Assembly: GCA_030699385.1 (NCBI GenBank)
Contig: JAUYMY010000052.1
Location: 1 to 51,348 of the forward strand
DNA: 51,348 nucleotides
DNA from: Methylobacter sp.
Lineage (GTDB): Bacteria; Pseudomonadota; Gammaproteobacteria; Methylococcales; Methylomonadaceae
Direction of reading: 5' to 3'
The position numbers and the translations under genes are program-made. Numbering within the stretch: the stretch's first letter is position 1; the number at the start of each line of letters is the position of its first letter. The notes below the pieces were generated by a model that worked only from the letters and a program-made list of their open reading frames with translations, did no database searches and was not told the origin of the DNA. Shown here one piece after another: positions 25,683-34,826 of the stretch.

Positions 25683-25862
25683 CACACGAAGGCACGAAGA
25701 AAATGTGTTGGATTTTTGTGCCTTTGTGAACTCTGTGCTCTGCGTGGTGATTAAATAACTAATGAGAAGTTAGACGATTCCCTGAAAAAGACATACCAAA
25801 AATTGTCCACGAAAAGCACAAAAAACACGAAAATTTCGTGATTTTCGTGTTTTTTGTGGACT
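25683..25862. repeat. CACGAAG-type repeats after the nifJ operon
   Basis: The spacer 25677-25971 contains no gene. Positions 25683-25752 resemble a CACGAAGGCACGAAG repeat, and 25804-25862 is a palindrome, GTCCACGAAAAGCAC opposite a GTGTTTTTTGTGGAC end, with central CACGAAAATTTCGTG. Relatives occur at 43295-43352 and, in part, 44259-44294. Confidence 0.75.
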
Positions 25863-25971
25863 CTATTTTTGATCATCAAGGGATGTTATTCCCCGGAAAT
25901 AGCCTTACGCTTGCCGACCTTGTGGATGTATAGTTCCTTTTTGCCTTTATTTTTCAAATAATGAGATTGAT

Positions 25972-26577
25972 ATGCTTAAACGATTGATTATTTTATGGAT
26001 GCTCGCAGTGTTGTCCGGCTGCGGTTATAACACCTTGCAGACCACTGATGAGGATATTAAGGCGACCTGGGCAGAGGTGTTAAATCAGTATCAGCGCCGC
26101 GCCGATTTGGTGCCTAATCTGGTTGGTGTGGTTAAAGGTTATGCGGCCCATGAAAAAGAGGTGTTGACCGAGGTGACCGAGGCGCGCGCCAAAGTGGGCG
26201 CGCTGCAGGCGACACCGGAATTGGTTAATGATGAACAGGCGTTCCAAAAATTTATTGCCGCGCAGGGGCAAATGACCAGCGCGATTTCACGGCTGTTGGC
26301 GGTGGCGGAAAGCTATCCGCAATTGAAAGCCGATGGTTTGTTCCGCGATTTGCAGGCGCAGTTGGAAGGCACCGAAAACCGCATTACCGTGGCGCGCAAT
26401 CGCTATATTGCGGCGGTCAAGGAATACAATATTACGGTGCGCTCGTTTCCGTCCAATCTAACCGCGATGATGTTTGGTTTTAAAACCAAGCCGAGTTTTA
26501 CGGTGGAAAATGAACAAGCGATCGCGCTGCCGCCAAAAGTCGATTTTAGCGCACCGGCACCGGCTAATGGACGTTAA
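25972..26577 (+). CDS. lemA: LemA family lipoprotein
   Basis: A 201-residue protein with a lipobox (LSGC, modified Cys17) and one long helical domain beginning YNTLQTTDEDIKATWAEVLN and QYQRRADLVPNLV, the LemA signature. LemA proteins are membrane-tethered helical bundles of poorly known function that nearly always sit beside TPM-domain genes. The C-terminal AMMFGFKTKPSFTVENEQA is also typical. Its stop overlaps the next gene's start region by 11 bases. Confidence 0.9.
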   Translation: MLKRLIILWMLAVLSGCGYNTLQTTDEDIKATWAEVLNQYQRRADLVPNLVGVVKGYAAHEKEVLTEVTEARAKVGALQATPELVNDEQAFQKFIAAQGQMTSAISRLLAVAESYPQLKADGLFRDLQAQLEGTENRITVARNRYIAAVKEYNITVRSFPSNLTAMMFGFKTKPSFTVENEQAIALPPKVDFSAPAPANGR

Positions 26578-27415
26578 TAGAGTGTCCGCACTTCGCTACG
26601 GGCTTGGCCTGTTACTGCTGTTGTTTGGTCTGATGGCTTGGGCGGGCGCAGGCGTTCCCAAGTTGGAACAGCGCGTCACCGACTTGACCGCTACACTCAG
26701 CGCCGAACAGGTTAGCGCGTTGGACGCTAAATTGGCGGCGTTTGAAGCGCAAAAAGGCAGTCAGATTGCGGTGTTAATCGTGCCGACCACGCAGCCTAAG
26801 GATATTGCCGAATTTGGCATAGAGGTGGCGGATTTGTGGCAAATTGGTCGTAAAGGCGTTGATGACGGCGTGATCCTGATTGTTGCCAAAGATGACCGCA
26901 CTTTGCGTCTGGAAGTGGGCTATGGCCTGGAAGGCGTCATTTCCGATGCGGTTGCCAAGCGTATTATTGCCGAGATTATTACCCCGTATTTTAAGGCGGG
27001 CGATTATGCGGGTGGTATTGACGCCGGTATTAGTCAGCTCATTAAATTGATCGAAGGCGAGGCTTTGCCGGCGCCGTCGGCGAGTGCCCTCAGCCAACAA
27101 GATGAAGGCGCTTTTGGCTTTGTGTTGTTTGGCGGCATAATGGCGGGTTGGCTGTTGTCGGCAATAACCGGACGTACTACAGCCGGCATAGTGGGAGGCT
27201 TGGCTAGCGGTTTATTGGCGATGATGTTCTTTGGTTTGGCTCTTTCCTTGGCGTTGTTTGTGGGCTTTATGGTTTTCATCATTGTTGGTTTTGGTAACAC
27301 CCGTCGGCGCGGGGGTTGGTCTAGCGGCGGCGGTTTTGGCGGTGGCAGTGGCGGCGGTTCATGGAGCGGCGGCGGTGGTCGATCTGGCGGTGGGGGGGCA
27401 TCAGGCTCATGGTAA
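26567..27415 (+). CDS. TPM-domain membrane protein with Gly-rich tail (YgcG family)
   Basis: About 282 residues. A signal or anchor segment (YGLGLLLLLFGLMAWAGAG) precedes the TPM domain (VPKLEQRVTDLTATLSAEQ through about residue 165) with ILIVAKDDRTLRLEVGYGLEG and a DAVAKRIIAE stretch. Two membrane helices follow near 190-250, then a C-terminal tail of repeated GGG-F/S/W-GGG units ending SGSW. This order defines the YgcG/Psb32-like family, linked in plants to photosystem repair and in bacteria to envelope functions. The start at 26567 overlaps lemA and is preferred over the shadow start at 26474. Confidence 0.85.
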   Translation: MDVNRVSALRYGLGLLLLLFGLMAWAGAGVPKLEQRVTDLTATLSAEQVSALDAKLAAFEAQKGSQIAVLIVPTTQPKDIAEFGIEVADLWQIGRKGVDDGVILIVAKDDRTLRLEVGYGLEGVISDAVAKRIIAEIITPYFKAGDYAGGIDAGISQLIKLIEGEALPAPSASALSQQDEGAFGFVLFGGIMAGWLLSAITGRTTAGIVGGLASGLLAMMFFGLALSLALFVGFMVFIIVGFGNTRRRGGWSSGGGFGGGSGGGSWSGGGGRSGGGGASGSW

Positions 27416-27915
27416 CTATTTTGCGTTGCTTGCGTCATGCGTTTATGCCGCCGTGGCGTTGGCGTCTGTTATTTCCCCAAAAGACGCTGAACGAAATCGA
27501 AAAGGCCATCGAACGCTCAGAGCTTCAGCATGGCGGCGAACTTCGTTTTGCTGTTGAGAATGCGCTTGCGCCGGGGCAAGTTTGGCGTGGCTTGTCTGCG
27601 CGTCAGCGTGCGCTAGAGGTGTTTTCAAATCTGCGGATTTGGGATACTGAAGGAAACAGCGGTGTTTTGATTTATCTGTCATTGGCAGATCGGGAGGTTC
27701 ATATTATCGCAGACCGAGGTATTGCCAAGTGTGTAGCGCAAGTCGAATGGGATGCCATAGCAAAGGCTATGCAGGAAGAATTCCGGCGCAGTGATTTCCT
27801 GAGTGGAACTCTGCAAGGTATTGAGCGCATCACGAGCTTGCTGGCTACGTATTTTCCACCTGATGCGGATAATCCCAATGAGCTTTCCAATGAGCCTGTT
27901 GTCGTCAAGTATTAA
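27409..27915 (+). CDS. TPM-domain protein, second copy
   Basis: About 168 residues. After a short basic start (TILRCLRHAFMPPWRWRLLF) the TPM domain follows: TLNEIEKAIERSELQHGGEL, then VFSNLRIWDTEGNSGVLIYL and DREVHIIADRGIAKCV. It lacks the Gly-rich tail and clear membrane helices of its neighbour. The ATG at 27409 lies inside the end of the preceding gene (ATGGTAA), so lemA and the two TPM genes form one operon. Pairing of a tailed and an untailed TPM protein after LemA is a known arrangement. Confidence 0.8.
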   Translation: MVTILRCLRHAFMPPWRWRLLFPQKTLNEIEKAIERSELQHGGELRFAVENALAPGQVWRGLSARQRALEVFSNLRIWDTEGNSGVLIYLSLADREVHIIADRGIAKCVAQVEWDAIAKAMQEEFRRSDFLSGTLQGIERITSLLATYFPPDADNPNELSNEPVVVKY

Positions 27916-27996
27916 TGGTTTTTTTCTTTGAATTAATCGTGTTGCCTGTTTTTATTTAAAAAAAGTTGCGTGTTCAATCAGCCGGAAGCCGGTATC

Positions 27997-28095
27997 GTAA
28001 CTTCTCATTACCCGCAGGCAACATCCAACATTTCAAACCAACTAAACACTGAATAATCATTGAAAGTATTTTACCTGTCATTAATGAGAAGTTAC
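27997..28095. repeat. Inverted repeat before the solute-binding fusion gene
   Basis: GTAACTTCTCATTA at 27997-28010 and TAATGAGAAGTTAC at 28082-28095 are perfect 14-bp inverted copies 71 bases apart. A partial match (AATGAGAAGTTA) occurs at about 25761-25772. They could be ends of a small mobile element at the border of the GC-rich island. Confidence 0.6.
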
Positions 28096-28114
28096 CCGGT
28101 ATCAGGTATTCAAA

Positions 28115-30346
28115 ATGGAAAAACGTCCCCCGTTATTGGCCGTAGCCACATCCGAGAGTGGTTTTTATGTAAGCGTTCATTTAGTCGCGATCCTTGGCGT
28201 GCTCGTGCTGCTAGCCGCCTCGGTATTGTGGTGGCTGGTTTTCAAGCCGCTTGCACCCGAAAGCCCGGCCATGCCGACACCGGCGAACAAAATGGCGCCG
28301 GAGGCGCGTATCCTGCGCCTGGGTCTCAACATCGCTGCCGGTAGCGCCCTGCATGAGGCAGCGGTGCGTTTTTCCGACCTCGTTGGCGAACGCAGTGGGG
28401 GCAAACTCAAAGTTACGGTACATCCTGATCAGCAGCTCGGGAACGACGACCAGATGCTGGAAATGACGCGCGACGGCAGGCTCGATCTGGTGCTTACGCC
28501 CACAGCCAAGCTCAGTTCGGCCATTCCGGCGATGCAGTATGCCGATTTGCCGTTCTATTTTTCCGGACGCGAGGAGCTTTACGCCATGCTCGACGGTGAA
28601 CCTGGACAAATGCTGCTTTCCAAGATGAGTTCCATCGATTTGGTTGGCTTGACCTTCTGGGAGAACGGCTTCAAGCAATTCACCTCCAACACGCCGATTC
28701 ACAGTCCTCAGGACTTTGCCAAGTTGCGCATCCGCACCATGAAGAGCCGACTTATCGCCGATCAGTTCGAGACATTAGGCGCCCAGGCCATTCCAATCGA
28801 TTTTCATGCCACTTATCAGGCGCTGGCCGATGGCGCTGTCGACGGTCAGGAAAATCCGCTGGTGGCTATTGTCGGCATGCGCTTTCATGAGGTGCAAAAG
28901 CACCTGACACTGAGCAACCATGCCTATCTGGGCTATGCTTTCTCGGTCAGCAAGCGGGTGTTCGAGACGCTGTCGCCCGATATGCGCGACGTCATTCAGC
29001 GTGCGGCGCGTGAGCTTACCGTCTGGGAACGAGAGGAAACCGCCCGCCGCGAAGCCAAATTCATTGAGACGATACACGCCGCCGGGGTCGAGGTTTATAC
29101 CCTGAGTCCAGAAGAGCGCCGGCGCTTCAGTACGGCGCTGGCGCCGATAGCCGATAAGTTCGGTTTTGAAGTCGGCTACGATCTGCTGGCGAAGACGGAG
29201 CAGTTGCGCTATGCCAAGCAAGAGCCGGCGTCGGCGCCGGGTGGGCGCACACCCCTATTGATAGGCCTCGATGCTGACTTGTCGTCACACGGCGCTCAGG
29301 GAGGAGGGGCGATTTATCGCGGCGTCCAATTAGCGGTCGAGGAGATTAACCGGAAAGGGGGCTTGTTGGGCGCTCCGTTGCGCATGATCGCGCGCGATCA
29401 CGGGGCTAATCCGGAGATTGGGCGGCAGAACCTCGAACACTTCGCCGCCATGTCTTCGTTGCTGGCGGTAGTCGGCGGCGTACACACTCCGGTGATCATC
29501 GAAGAGCTGGAGGATATTCACCGCCTGCGAATTCCTTACTTGATTCCCTGGGCGGCAGGTGATGGCTTGACGGCGCACGAGTATCGTCCGAGTTATACCT
29601 TCCGTGTCTCAAGTACCGACAGCGAGATCGCTCCGTTTTTACTCGAACGTGCGCTCAAGTTAATTGGAGGCGGGCATGCCGCGTTCCTGCTCGAGCGTTC
29701 GGCTTGGGGGCGCAGCAACGAGGCCGTGCTGACGCCGCTGATCGAGAACCTCCCCGCGGGCAGCGTCGAGATGGACTGGGTCACTGCCGGCGACCCTGGC
29801 ATTGAGGCCAGGATCGATGCTTTGGCGCGCCACGGCACACGCACCCTGATAATGGTGACCAATCCGGCGGTAAGCGGCGCCATCGTGCAGGCGATGGCTC
29901 GCCAGGACAAGCCGTTGCCGATATTGGCTCACTGGGGATTGACCGCCAGCGACTTTTGGAAACAAGAGCAGGCAGCGTTGCAACGCGTCGATCTGCGTTT
30001 TGTGCAAACTGTGCTGATCGACGAAGCCCAGAACCGTCCCCAGCTTAAGAAATTCATCGCACGCTACCGTGAGCGCTACGGCCTAGGACCCGATGACCCG
30101 GTGCCGTCCCCTATCGGTACGCTGCAAGCTTACGACCTCACGCATCTGTTGGCCCGCGCGGTAATGCAGGCAAAGTCCACTAACCGGGAGGCCGTCCGTG
30201 CCGCGCTGGAAACGCTGCGGCCATACTCCGGCGTAATACGCGACTACAATCCGCCATTCACCAAGGAACGACACGATGCACTGAACGGTTTGGCACTGCA
30301 TTTGGCGCGCTTCGATGCGCACGGCCGCATCGTCCGGGCCGAATAA
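28115..30346 (+). CDS. Membrane-anchored fusion of TRAP (DctP) and branched-chain (LivK-type) solute-binding domains
   Basis: A 743-residue protein. An N-terminal hydrophobic segment (VHLVAILGVLVLLAASVLWW, residues 10-30) anchors it, with the rest in the periplasm. Residues about 65-360 are a DctP-type domain: LGLNIAAGSALHEAAVRFSD, DQQLGNDDQMLEMTRDGRLD and the conserved arginine in KLRIRTMKSRL that usually pairs with a carboxylate. Residues about 380-740 are a type I periplasmic-binding fold: GGAIYRGVQLAVEEINRKGG, LLGAPLRMIARDHGANPE and VVGGVHTPVI. No TRAP or ABC permease gene is near. The next gene, 3 bases on, is a hybrid histidine kinase, so this is most likely a ligand-sensing partner. 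The two genes are visibly more GC-rich than their neighbours, which suggests transfer. Confidence 0.85.
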   Translation: MEKRPPLLAVATSESGFYVSVHLVAILGVLVLLAASVLWWLVFKPLAPESPAMPTPANKMAPEARILRLGLNIAAGSALHEAAVRFSDLVGERSGGKLKVTVHPDQQLGNDDQMLEMTRDGRLDLVLTPTAKLSSAIPAMQYADLPFYFSGREELYAMLDGEPGQMLLSKMSSIDLVGLTFWENGFKQFTSNTPIHSPQDFAKLRIRTMKSRLIADQFETLGAQAIPIDFHATYQALADGAVDGQENPLVAIVGMRFHEVQKHLTLSNHAYLGYAFSVSKRVFETLSPDMRDVIQRAARELTVWEREETARREAKFIETIHAAGVEVYTLSPEERRRFSTALAPIADKFGFEVGYDLLAKTEQLRYAKQEPASAPGGRTPLLIGLDADLSSHGAQGGGAIYRGVQLAVEEINRKGGLLGAPLRMIARDHGANPEIGRQNLEHFAAMSSLLAVVGGVHTPVIIEELEDIHRLRIPYLIPWAAGDGLTAHEYRPSYTFRVSSTDSEIAPFLLERALKLIGGGHAAFLLERSAWGRSNEAVLTPLIENLPAGSVEMDWVTAGDPGIEARIDALARHGTRTLIMVTNPAVSGAIVQAMARQDKPLPILAHWGLTASDFWKQEQAALQRVDLRFVQTVLIDEAQNRPQLKKFIARYRERYGLGPDDPVPSPIGTLQAYDLTHLLARAVMQAKSTNREAVRAALETLRPYSGVIRDYNPPFTKERHDALNGLALHLARFDAHGRIVRAE

Positions 30347-30349
30347 TTC

Positions 30350-32773
30350 ATGTCCTTACTCGATTACTTCCGCCGTAGCGTCCGCCGCCGTATCGTCTGG
30401 GCTTTCGGCATCTTCGTGGCCTTGTCGATGGTCACGTTAGTTGTCACCGTGGGTTTTCGCCTGTTTACGACGATTACCGCGAATCTGACCCATGAGCTGG
30501 AACAGCGCGGTCGGCAGGATGCTTCACTGGTCAGGCAGCGCATTGAGTATCTGCTCGAAAGCGCCGGCGTGCTGGTCAAGAACCCGTTGGTGATCAACGG
30601 TCTGAACGATTCCCAGGGACGCATGACTTACCTGCCGGGCTTAGTGAAGAACTTTAGCGAAGGTCGCGATGTCCGCGCCGTCGCCTTGCTCGGCTTCGAC
30701 GGCAAGCCGGTCTATTCCAGCTTGGTGAGCCTGCCGACCTACGGCGACTCGGCCGAGCTGCGTAGCACACTGGCCAACGGCGTCGTCAGTTATCTGGTCG
30801 ACACGGCGCGCGGGGACTGGGTGTTATTTGTCCCGGTTAACTATTACAACACGACTCAGGGCGTGCTGGTGGTGGTTTTCGATTTGAAGGCAGTGGTTCA
30901 GCGAGCATTGCCGAGCGATGCGCTGATCGGGCATAGGCTGAGGGTGGCTGAATGGGTGATCCATGAGCACATGCCAGCCGATGATGGCGACCTGCTCGTG
31001 GCGCGCCAGCCGCTCGTCCCCGGCGGCGAAAGTTTTCTGGCGGGGCTCAAGCTCGAACTCGAAGTTTCGGCGCCGCGTCAACACTATCTTCGTCCGGCCG
31101 CCTTGGCGATACGCGACATCGCAATCCTGGGCCTGATTTTGACGCTGGCCGCGATCGCGATTGCCTCCTGGATTGGCTTTTCTGTGTCGAGGCCGATACT
31201 GCTGTTGCGCCAGCGTGTTGCCGAAGCAGACGGCAGTCCTGAGAAGCGCTGCGCGCCGCTCGGTACCGCAGACGAACTTGATGATCTTGCCGAAAAATTC
31301 GATCAGCGTACTTCCGAGCTGCTGGACATCCAGCAACATCTCGAGGATCTGGTTGCCGAGCGTACCAGTAAACTTTCCATAGCCAAGGATGCCGCCGAAG
31401 CCGCCAACCGGGCTAAAAGCATCTTTCTCGCCAACATGAGCCACGAGCTACGCACCCCGCTGAATGCGATTCTCGGTTTCTCGAACATGATGCGCTTCGA
31501 TCCTGCGTTGCCACAAAATCAGCGCGATAATCTCAACATCATTAATCGTAGCGGCGAGCACTTACTGACGCTGATCAATGACGTGCTGGAGGTAGCCAAA
31601 ATCGAAGCGGGGCGTCTGCAATTGGACGTTGCGCCGTTCGATTTGGGGGGCATGGTGCGGGAAGTCCTAGAAATGATGCAGTTGCGAGCCCAGGAAAAAG
31701 GTTTGCAGCTACAATTCGACCAGTCATCGGATTTTCCGCGCTACATCAAGGGTGACGAGGCACGCCTGCGTCAGGCATTGATCAATCTGGTGGGCAATGC
31801 CGTGAAATTTACGGAACAGGGAGGTGTCACCATCCGGCTGAGGGTGAGGCAAAATCACCGGCAGTATTTGCTGATCGAGGTTGAGGATTCCGGTCCCGGT
31901 ATTAATATAGAAGACCAGAAGCGTCTTTTCGAGCCCTTCGTGCAGCTGGCGGAAAGCGGCGCGCAAAAAGGTACTGGCCTGGGATTGACTATCAGCCGTC
32001 AATTTGCGCGACTAATGGGCGGCGATATAACCGTGATCAGTACGCCGGACAAGGGCTCGTTGTTTCGCATTGAGTTGCCGGTGGAACTGGCGAGCGCTAA
32101 CGACATTGCTAAGCCGGAGACCCAAAAACACGGCGAAGTAATAGGATTGGCGCCGGGACAGCCCTGCTACCGCATCCTGATCGCCGAAGACCAGCTTGAG
32201 AATCAGTTATTGCTCGACCGCTTGATGACCGGCATCGGTCTCGAGGTGAAAATGGCGGAAAACGGCGAACGTTGTGTGGAACTCTTCCGGAGCTGGCGAC
32301 CGGACTTGATCTGGATGGACAGGCGCATGCCTGTCATGGATGGTGAGGAAGCTGCTAAGCGCATTCGCCTGCTGCCCAATGGGGGGAAGGTGAAAATCGT
32401 CGCGGTCACTGCCGAGGTCTTTAAGGAACAGCAGCAGGAAATGCTTGATGCCGGCATGGACGACTTTGTGCGTAAGCCCTATCGCTTCGACGAGATATAT
32501 GACAGTCTGGCTCGACAACTGGGCATACGCTACCTGTATCGTTCAGACTCCCCGGAGGAGCAAGTCGAATCCGTGGTATTGACATCCGAAATGCTGGACG
32601 GTTTACCGGCCGCGCTACGCATTGAGCTCAGGGATGCACTGCAAGAACTGGACAGCGAGCGCATTATGGAAACCATTCGGCAAATCAATGAAGTCGACAT
32701 GAAACTGGCTGGCGTATTATCCCGTTTGGCTGACTATTTCGACTATTCGGCCATTTTGAAAGTGCTCGATTAG
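30350..32773 (+). CDS. Hybrid histidine kinase with periplasmic sensor
   Basis: An 807-residue membrane kinase. TM1 is about residues 17-40 (GIFVALSMVTLVVTVGF), a periplasmic region of about 210 residues follows, and TM2 lies near 255-280 with a HAMP linker (SVSRPILLLRQRVAEADG). The HisKA box is FLANMSHELRTPLNAILGFS with the phospho-acceptor histidine near 367. The ATPase has NLVGNAVKFTE, a GPGI motif and GTGLGLTIS. A receiver domain follows (ILIAEDQLENQLLLDRL, with acceptor Asp in LIWMDRRMPVMDG), then a helical tail of about 80 residues. It has no separate response regulator nearby; output could be by phosphotransfer to a distant partner. It is coupled to the solute-binding fusion gene and shares its GC-rich codon use. 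Confidence 0.93.
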   Translation: MSLLDYFRRSVRRRIVWAFGIFVALSMVTLVVTVGFRLFTTITANLTHELEQRGRQDASLVRQRIEYLLESAGVLVKNPLVINGLNDSQGRMTYLPGLVKNFSEGRDVRAVALLGFDGKPVYSSLVSLPTYGDSAELRSTLANGVVSYLVDTARGDWVLFVPVNYYNTTQGVLVVVFDLKAVVQRALPSDALIGHRLRVAEWVIHEHMPADDGDLLVARQPLVPGGESFLAGLKLELEVSAPRQHYLRPAALAIRDIAILGLILTLAAIAIASWIGFSVSRPILLLRQRVAEADGSPEKRCAPLGTADELDDLAEKFDQRTSELLDIQQHLEDLVAERTSKLSIAKDAAEAANRAKSIFLANMSHELRTPLNAILGFSNMMRFDPALPQNQRDNLNIINRSGEHLLTLINDVLEVAKIEAGRLQLDVAPFDLGGMVREVLEMMQLRAQEKGLQLQFDQSSDFPRYIKGDEARLRQALINLVGNAVKFTEQGGVTIRLRVRQNHRQYLLIEVEDSGPGINIEDQKRLFEPFVQLAESGAQKGTGLGLTISRQFARLMGGDITVISTPDKGSLFRIELPVELASANDIAKPETQKHGEVIGLAPGQPCYRILIAEDQLENQLLLDRLMTGIGLEVKMAENGERCVELFRSWRPDLIWMDRRMPVMDGEEAAKRIRLLPNGGKVKIVAVTAEVFKEQQQEMLDAGMDDFVRKPYRFDEIYDSLARQLGIRYLYRSDSPEEQVESVVLTSEMLDGLPAALRIELRDALQELDSERIMETIRQINEVDMKLAGVLSRLADYFDYSAILKVLD

Positions 32774-33000
32774 CTCGGCCTAATAGTCCGAATTTAAAAC
32801 GCTCCGCGCAAATTGTTTTTTACGGTGGGCGCTGGCGGGCTACTGAGCGAGTCAATTCGTTTGCCACAGGGGGAGCGTTTATTTCATTATGTTTAGACCT
32901 TTCTTGTATCATTTCAGCAAGTGTGAACAGTTTATTTGTTCTTGCGGCATGTTATTTAGGGTTTGACGAAATTAGTGTTTGCCTATACCATTGCGCGGTT

Positions 33001-33525
33001 ATGTTAGCTCGATTACCTGAATATATAGACCCTTTGCACCTCGCTGATAAGCGCGGTGAATTGAAAGGTCAAATCCCTGTAAGTAGTCTGGATCGTTTAG
33101 CGGATATTCTGTTTGACGACACGGGCGCTGTCGCTGTGGAACTTTTTTTTGGCCGGGAAGGACGCTTGCCCAAAATTGAGGGGCAACTGGAAACAGTGCT
33201 TGAACTTAAGTGCCAAAATTGCCTGCAAGCAGTGCAATGGCCAGTTAAGCACAGCGTTAAACTAGGACTGGTGACGTCTATCGATCAAGCCGACAGATTA
33301 CCCGAGGATTACGAACCCTTGTTAGTTAATGAGGAAAAAATCCCGTTAAAAAATATTGTTGAAGATGAGTTGTTACTGATTTTGCCTACATTCCCCAAAC
33401 ATGCGCATAATTGCCTTGCTCAAGAGTTTGTTAATAAAGAAGATCCCCTACAAACTGAGCAACCGACGCTCCCCGAAAACCCTTTTTCTATTTTAGCCAA
33501 ACTTAAAAAAACTGGAGATTTATAA
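33001..33525 (+). CDS. yceD: YceD (DUF177) protein, 23S rRNA accumulation factor
   Basis: About 174 residues. YceD sits before rpmF in most proteobacteria and is needed for normal 23S rRNA levels in E. coli. Family marks are [20 protein letters not shown], the [12 protein letters not shown] knuckle and [15 protein letters not shown] with C-terminal [12 protein letters not shown] choose ATG 33001 ([11 protein letters not shown]) because upstream residues do not fit the family and include a promoter-like TTGACG / TATACC pair at about 32964-32990. The stop overlaps the rpmF ribosome site. Confidence 0.88.
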   Translation: MLARLPEYIDPLHLADKRGELKGQIPVSSLDRLADILFDDTGAVAVELFFGREGRLPKIEGQLETVLELKCQNCLQAVQWPVKHSVKLGLVTSIDQADRLPEDYEPLLVNEEKIPLKNIVEDELLLILPTFPKHAHNCLAQEFVNKEDPLQTEQPTLPENPFSILAKLKKTGDL

Positions 33526-33707
33526 TGGCCGTACCAAAGAGTAAAATATCGCGTTCAAGACGTGGTCAACGTCGTTCACACGATGCGTTAACAGGTAAAA
33601 CCCTGTCTCAAGATCCAATGACAGGTGAAGTTCACATCCGTCACCACATGACTCCCGATGGTTTTTTCAAAGGCCGTCAAATCGTAGGCGCTGTTGAGGA
33701 AGATTAA
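33525..33707 (+). CDS. rpmF: 50S ribosomal protein L32
   Basis: A 60-residue ribosomal protein with the usual start [20 protein letters not shown]. The zinc-ligating cysteines of some L32 proteins are absent, as in the non-zinc form. GGAG lies 8 bases before the ATG. It forms an operon with yceD and is followed by a rho-independent hairpin at 33739-33770 before plsX. Confidence 0.95.
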   Translation: MAVPKSKISRSRRGQRRSHDALTGKTLSQDPMTGEVHIRHHMTPDGFFKGRQIVGAVEED

Positions 33708-33738
33708 TTAATCCTCTCGCTTGGTAGCATGACGATAC

Positions 33739-33770
33739 GCCGAAGCTGATTCATCAGGTTCGGCTTTTTT
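33739..33770 (+). terminator. Rho-independent terminator after rpmF
   Basis: GCCGAAGCTGA, loop TTCA, TCAGGTTCGGC then TTTTTT. The stem is interrupted by one G-G pair and is followed by a T run, so it can stop or attenuate transcription into plsX. Confidence 0.85.
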
Positions 33771-33797
33771 ATAATCACTCTGGAGTCATCTGTAAGC

Positions 33798-34826
33798 GTG
33801 AGCCTAACAATTTCTATTGATGCAATGGGCGGGGATTACGGCCCCGAAGTCACAATTCCGGCATCCTTGGACTGCTTAAACAGCAATCCAGACTTAAAAC
33901 TTATTTTAGTGGGCGACGAGGCGGTGCTCAAACCGCAGTTAACTCAAGGTCTGTCCGATTATCCAGATAGATTGACTATTCAGCACGCATCGCAATGCGT
34001 GGGCATGGATGAGTCGCCCTCAAAAGCGCTAAAAAACAAGAAAGACTCGTCAATGCGCGTTGCCATTAATCTGGTGCGTGACGGCAGTGCCGATGCCTGC
34101 GTCAGTGCCGGCAATACCGGCGCGTTAATGGCCACAGCGCGATTTGTACTTAAAATGATTCCGGGCATTGATCGCCCCGCCATTATTTCCACCTTGCCGT
34201 CGATTTACGGACATACCCACGCGCTGGATTTGGGCGCGAATGTGGATTGTACGGCTGAGCATTTATTTCAATTTGCGGTGATGGGCGCGGAACTGGTTAA
34301 AGCGGTTGAAAACATTGATAACCCTAAAGTGGGCTTGCTCAATATTGGCGAAGAAGATGTTAAAGGTAACGAGCAAGTCAAAGCGGCGGCAAAGTTGCTG
34401 GAAAATTCGTCGTTGAATTACATCGGTTATGTCGAAGGCGATTCCTTAAATGCCGGTCATATCAAAGTTGATCTGATTGTTGCCGATGGTTTTGTCGGTA
34501 ATGTTGCGCTTAAATCGATTGAGGGTGCGGCAAAAATGATCGGCACCGCGTTAAGAGAGGCTTTCGGCAAAAATAGTCTGACTAAATTGGCAGGTCTGCT
34601 GGCTTATCCGGCACTTAAATCGTTCAAAAAACGTATCGACCCGCGTCTGTACAACGGCGCAAGCTTTCTGGGTTTGCGCGGCCTAGTGATTAAAAGCCAC
34701 GGCGGCGCTGATGTGCTGGCGTTTAAAACGGCCATTCATCTTGCCGAGATTGAAGTCAAGAAAGATGTCATCAGAAAAATAAGCGAACAAGTTGAAAAAA
34801 CTTTGGCTTTGAGAGAGAGCGCATGA
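33798..34826 (+). CDS. plsX: Phosphate acyltransferase PlsX
   Basis: Makes acyl-phosphate from acyl-ACP, the first step in the PlsX/PlsY route to phosphatidic acid. The 342-residue protein has TISIDAMGGDYGPEVTIPAS at the start, MDESPSKALKNKKDSSM, and ALDLGANVDCTAEHLFQFA. It starts with GTG at 33798. Its stop overlaps the fabH ATG by 4 bases. Confidence 0.96.
   Translation: MSLTISIDAMGGDYGPEVTIPASLDCLNSNPDLKLILVGDEAVLKPQLTQGLSDYPDRLTIQHASQCVGMDESPSKALKNKKDSSMRVAINLVRDGSADACVSAGNTGALMATARFVLKMIPGIDRPAIISTLPSIYGHTHALDLGANVDCTAEHLFQFAVMGAELVKAVENIDNPKVGLLNIGEEDVKGNEQVKAAAKLLENSSLNYIGYVEGDSLNAGHIKVDLIVADGFVGNVALKSIEGAAKMIGTALREAFGKNSLTKLAGLLAYPALKSFKKRIDPRLYNGASFLGLRGLVIKSHGGADVLAFKTAIHLAEIEVKKDVIRKISEQVEKTLALRESA

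Noticed and set aside
28115..30346. Annotation as a TRAP transporter component
   Set aside because: No DctQ or DctM permease is adjacent, the protein is membrane-anchored and fused to a second binding domain, and its neighbour is a kinase.
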